Assembly (NCBI GenBank): GCA_012798155.1
Contig: JAAZNR010000225.1
Location: forward strand, 1 to 8,227
Origin: Thermogutta sp.
GTDB lineage: Bacteria; Planctomycetota; Planctomycetia; Pirellulales; Thermoguttaceae
Reading direction: 5' to 3'
Length of the DNA stretch: 8,227 nucleotides
Part shown: in pieces, positions 6,676 through 8,227 of the stretch
Layout of the letters: every line of letters starts with the position of its first letter
Position numbering within the stretch: the stretch's first letter is position 1
Position numbers and translations under genes: made by a program
The notes under the pieces: model-generated
The model's input: only the letters and a program-made list of their open reading frames with translations
What the model was told of the DNA's origin: nothing
Database searches by the model: none

Positions 6676-6719
6676 AAAAAGCGACGTGTGATCTCGCCGG
6701 CATCCAATCATGGATGCCG
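6676..6719 (-). terminator. Stem-loop terminator after the small gene
   Basis: CGGCATCCA (6698-6706) and TGGATGCCG (6711-6719) form a perfect 9-bp stem with a 4-base loop, beginning 11 nt past the small gene's stop codon on the minus strand. The T-run is not directly attached: TTTTT lies at 6680-6676, right after a second weak 4-bp stem (GCGA at 6697-6694 with TCGC at 6684-6681). The perfect stem and its position favour a transcription end, but the distance to the T-run makes it non-canonical. Confidence 0.5.
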
Positions 6720-6729
6720 ATGTCTGGCG

Positions 6730-6870
6730 TCAAGTGATTATGGGTGCAGCCGAATCCTCCGTCCCCGCACGTTTGTGCCGGCGACGCAACTCGATGGCCT
6801 CACTCGTCAGAAACTGGTCATCATACACGCGACGAGTACGACGCTGTCGGCGACTCGAATTGGCGGTCAT
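6730..6870 (-). CDS. Small Arg-rich hypothetical protein, 46 aa
   Basis: I do not recognise this protein. It starts MTANSSRRQRRTRRVYDDQF, has a second basic patch ELRRRHKR (about 27-34) and ends in a short neutral tail. About a quarter of its residues are Arg, with one Lys; the middle (VYDDQFLTSEAIEL) could form one helix. It has no Cys, no signal peptide and no membrane segment. Evidence that it is real: a perfect AAGGAG ribosome binding site six bases before the ATG, an in-frame TGA immediately upstream that excludes a longer form, a clean reading frame, and a 9-bp stem-loop 11 nt after the stop. Such a charge pattern suits binding to RNA, DNA or the ribosome, but that is inference. It is not ribosomal protein L34, which is often found near yidC and has a different sequence. 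It starts 91 bases after the hydrolase gene's stop and could be transcribed with it. Confidence 0.6.
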   Translation of the reverse strand: MTANSSRRQRRTRRVYDDQFLTSEAIELRRRHKRAGTEDSAAPIIT

Positions 6871-6876
6871 AGCTCA

Positions 6877-6882
6877 CTCCTT
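6877..6882 (-). promoter_or_regulatory. Ribosome binding site of the small Arg-rich gene
   Basis: AAGGAG on the minus strand, separated by TGAGCT (six bases) from the ATG at 6870. Match and spacing are ideal and are the main support for translation of the 46-residue frame. Confidence 0.6.
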
Positions 6883-6927
6883 CGCTGCTCACTTTAGCAG
6901 ACGAACTAGCTAGGCATTTGGAGTGTC

Positions 6928-6940
6928 CGTCAATTTGACG
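6928..6940. repeat. 13-bp palindrome CGTCAATTTGACG
   Basis: The sequence is a perfect dyad, CGTCAA-T-TTGACG. It lies between the hydrolase stop and the small gene. On the minus strand its right half plus the next base resembles a -35 box (TTGACG), but I find no good -10 box at proper spacing. A second short palindrome, CTAGCTAG, lies at 6906-6913. Either may be an operator for the small gene; there is no T-run to suggest a terminator. Confidence 0.4.
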
Positions 6941-6961
6941 CCGCCTCCCTCGCCTTCATTT

Positions 6962-8227
6962 TCAGCGGCGGCCCTTCTGCACCAGAACGACCCAATCTTC
7001 GCCCTCGTCCGCGGGAGGTTGGCCGAGCGCAACGGTCTTTCCGCCGGCTACCTGTTTCACCGGGCCGATCCGCAATTCCCCGCCGTGACGAGGATCGTAC
7101 CATCTTACCGCGAAATCTCCCGACGTCCCCGAGAGGTCGAGATCGCACGTCCCGCCGTTGGGGAGATAAATCAGGTAGACTTCACCGGGCAAGGCCAAGC
7201 AGTAGCGGGAATTGTCGGCTTTTTCATTACCGACCAACGCATCGGCGTTGACCATTTCCCAGAAGGGAACTTCGTAACGGGAAAAGAAGTTCAACGCAAT
7301 CCGGCAATAGGCCCACGATTGTTGGCGGCTCCGATAGTCCTCGCACAACAGATCGTTTTGCGGCAGTTGATAGCCGAAGTAATACTCCACTCCGTCCCCG
7401 CCCGCCATCAAGTTGCCCCAAAGCGTGTATTTGCGAATATCGTGGATTGTGTATCCCTTGCCGTCGGGTTTGGGCTTGGCCGTGCCGTCGAAGCCTTCAT
7501 ATCCCGGGTCGGGGGGGACGCCCAGCGCGGCCGGTCCCTGTTCATCGTTGGCCACGACCCACGGCCGCCCGGCTTCCGAGGAGGCCCGCACCCATTGCAG
7601 CGTGCGTTGATGCACCTCATTCCAGCCGTTTTGCAGCGAGGCGCCTGTCAAGAGAGACTTGTCTCCCAGCAGTTCGGAATAGACCCGATCCTGCCAATTG
7701 GGGAACGTGTGGATCACGATCGGGTGTTTGTAGGGGTCTGTTTCGTAGATGTATCGAATCATCGCTCTTTGCTCATCGGGCGACTGGGTATTCTCTTCGC
7801 CGATATTCCAGTTGAGCGCCAAGTTGTGGGCGAATCGCGCGATCAGTTCTCGGCAATAGAGCTTGCGTTCCGGCCCAAGAGCGCCGCCGTCGAGAGACTC
7901 CGGAACGGATTGGAGCTTCTCGTGGCGGTTATCATCGTTTTCTTGCTCTTGGAGTTTGAAGTGCAAGGACAGTCCCAAAGAAGTCGCGTGATCGAAGACG
8001 AGGCCCCATTGCTCGAGTTTCGAGCAATCGTAGTGGAACTTCGCGTCTCTCTCCACAAAGGGCCAGACGTTATCGCCGTCACCGCCCGCGTTATACGGTA
8101 TGAAGGAAAAGGCATTGACTCCTTGAGACGCCAAGTAATTGAGTGCACCGATCATGCCCTTGCCTTTTCCGGCCTTCCAAGTCGGGTCGCCGGGGTTCCA
8201 ATCCCGGATGTGCGGCCTCCACTTATG
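6962..8227 (-). CDS. DUF5060-type putative glycoside hydrolase, C-terminal part
   Basis: The frame is open to the window edge, so the 5' end is missing; 421 residues are seen. The segment [20 protein letters not shown] followed by [21 protein letters not shown] is typical of the DUF5060/DUF4038-like putative glycoside hydrolases with a (beta/alpha)8 barrel. Candidate acid residues are the glutamates of GEEN (143-146 in the visible part) and of NDEQGP (227-232), both at barrel-strand ends; this is inference from family pattern. The last 85 or so residues (about 335-421), with [20 protein letters not shown] and EDWVVLVQK, match the beta-sandwich called putative collagen-binding domain that often ends these proteins. 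The missing N terminus would be expected to hold a signal peptide and the Ig-like DUF5060 domain. The substrate cannot be told, but plant or algal polysaccharide is likely. The start codon is outside the window; the ATG at 8155 is internal, since coding continues upstream of it. Confidence 0.82.
   Translation of the reverse strand, partial: HKWRPHIRDWNPGDPTWKAGKGKGMIGALNYLASQGVNAFSFIPYNAGGDGDNVWPFVERDAKFHYDCSKLEQWGLVFDHATSLGLSLHFKLQEQENDDNRHEKLQSVPESLDGGALGPERKLYCRELIARFAHNLALNWNIGEENTQSPDEQRAMIRYIYETDPYKHPIVIHTFPNWQDRVYSELLGDKSLLTGASLQNGWNEVHQRTLQWVRASSEAGRPWVVANDEQGPAALGVPPDPGYEGFDGTAKPKPDGKGYTIHDIRKYTLWGNLMAGGDGVEYYFGYQLPQNDLLCEDYRSRQQSWAYCRIALNFFSRYEVPFWEMVNADALVGNEKADNSRYCLALPGEVYLIYLPNGGTCDLDLSGTSGDFAVRWYDPRHGGELRIGPVKQVAGGKTVALGQPPADEGEDWVVLVQKGRR

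Larger units (their letters stand above)
6300..6729. other. Non-coding stretch between the small gene and yidC
   Basis: These 430 bases hold no gene I can support. Overlapping minus-strand open frames here have unlikely compositions and span a tandem repeat whose 22-bp period is not a multiple of three, which argues against coding. The stretch holds the hairpin after the small gene, the tandem repeat, an 8-G run (6530-6537), a candidate yidC promoter and a leader of about 110 bases. The rpmH, rnpA and yidD genes that often precede yidC are not seen. Confidence 0.6.

Noticed and set aside
6381..6711. Two overlapping minus-strand open frames of 108 and 94 codons upstream of yidC
   Set aside because: Their residues are Pro/Arg/Ser-rich without hydrophobic pattern. 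They run through a 22-bp tandem repeat that would shift frame between copies and have no ribosome binding site.
6300..6729. Possible rpmH (L34), rnpA or yidD in the gap before yidC
   Set aside because: No MKRTYQPS-like L34 start, no RNase P protein RNR motif and no yidD Cys motif appears in any minus frame.
1..8227. tRNA or rRNA genes, CRISPR array, toxin-antitoxin pair or defence genes
   Set aside because: No tRNA cloverleaf-like arms, no regularly spaced repeats beyond the two-unit tandem repeat, and no proteins of such families were found by reading both strands.

Overview
The window looks like part of a chromosome from a high-GC member of the Planctomycetota, probably near Pirellulales. 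This rests on a YidC with a PDZ domain inside its periplasmic region, a DUF5060-type putative glycoside hydrolase, a SWIM-finger protein, and an IS630-type transposase start of a kind I associate with planctomycetes. The lineage is inferred from gene content; no rRNA or other marker gene is present. Every supported gene lies on the minus strand, so the transcription order runs from right to left.

Layout in transcription order. (1) 8227-6962: the C-terminal 421 residues of a DUF5060-type putative glycoside hydrolase; its 5' end lies beyond the window. (2) 6870-6730: a 46-residue Arg-rich small protein with a perfect AAGGAG ribosome binding site, followed 11 nt after its stop by a 9-bp stem-loop and then a T-run. 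(3) 6729-6300: a 430-base non-coding stretch with two tandem 22-bp repeats, a plausible yidC promoter (TTGAAC-17-GACAAT) and a small inverted repeat near the predicted transcription start. (4) 6299-3681: yidC, the membrane protein insertase. (5) 3658-2222: mnmE, the tRNA-modifying GTPase, 22 bases after yidC and very likely in the same operon. (6) 2221-2008: a 214-base spacer with a weak promoter-like sequence, a small hairpin and a strong ribosome binding site. (7) 2007-220: a SWIM zinc-finger protein of 595 residues. (8) 219-117: a spacer with two stem-loops. (9) 116-1: the N-terminal coding part of an IS630-family transposase that leaves the window at its left edge.

yidC-mnmE is the recognisable housekeeping core. 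It is a shortened form of the widespread rpmH-rnpA-yidD-yidC-jag-mnmE cluster: jag is absent between the two genes, and rpmH, rnpA and yidD are not visible upstream. YidC inserts proteins into the inner membrane and MnmE modifies the wobble uridine of certain tRNAs. The SWIM gene and the hydrolase have no evident functional link to them.

I see no defence island, CRISPR array, secondary-metabolite cluster or other clear new multi-gene system. The points most worth a second look are the small basic gene with its own signals, the PDZ insertion in YidC, and the roughly 27-residue insertion in the switch II region of MnmE together with a TKxD version of its G4 motif.
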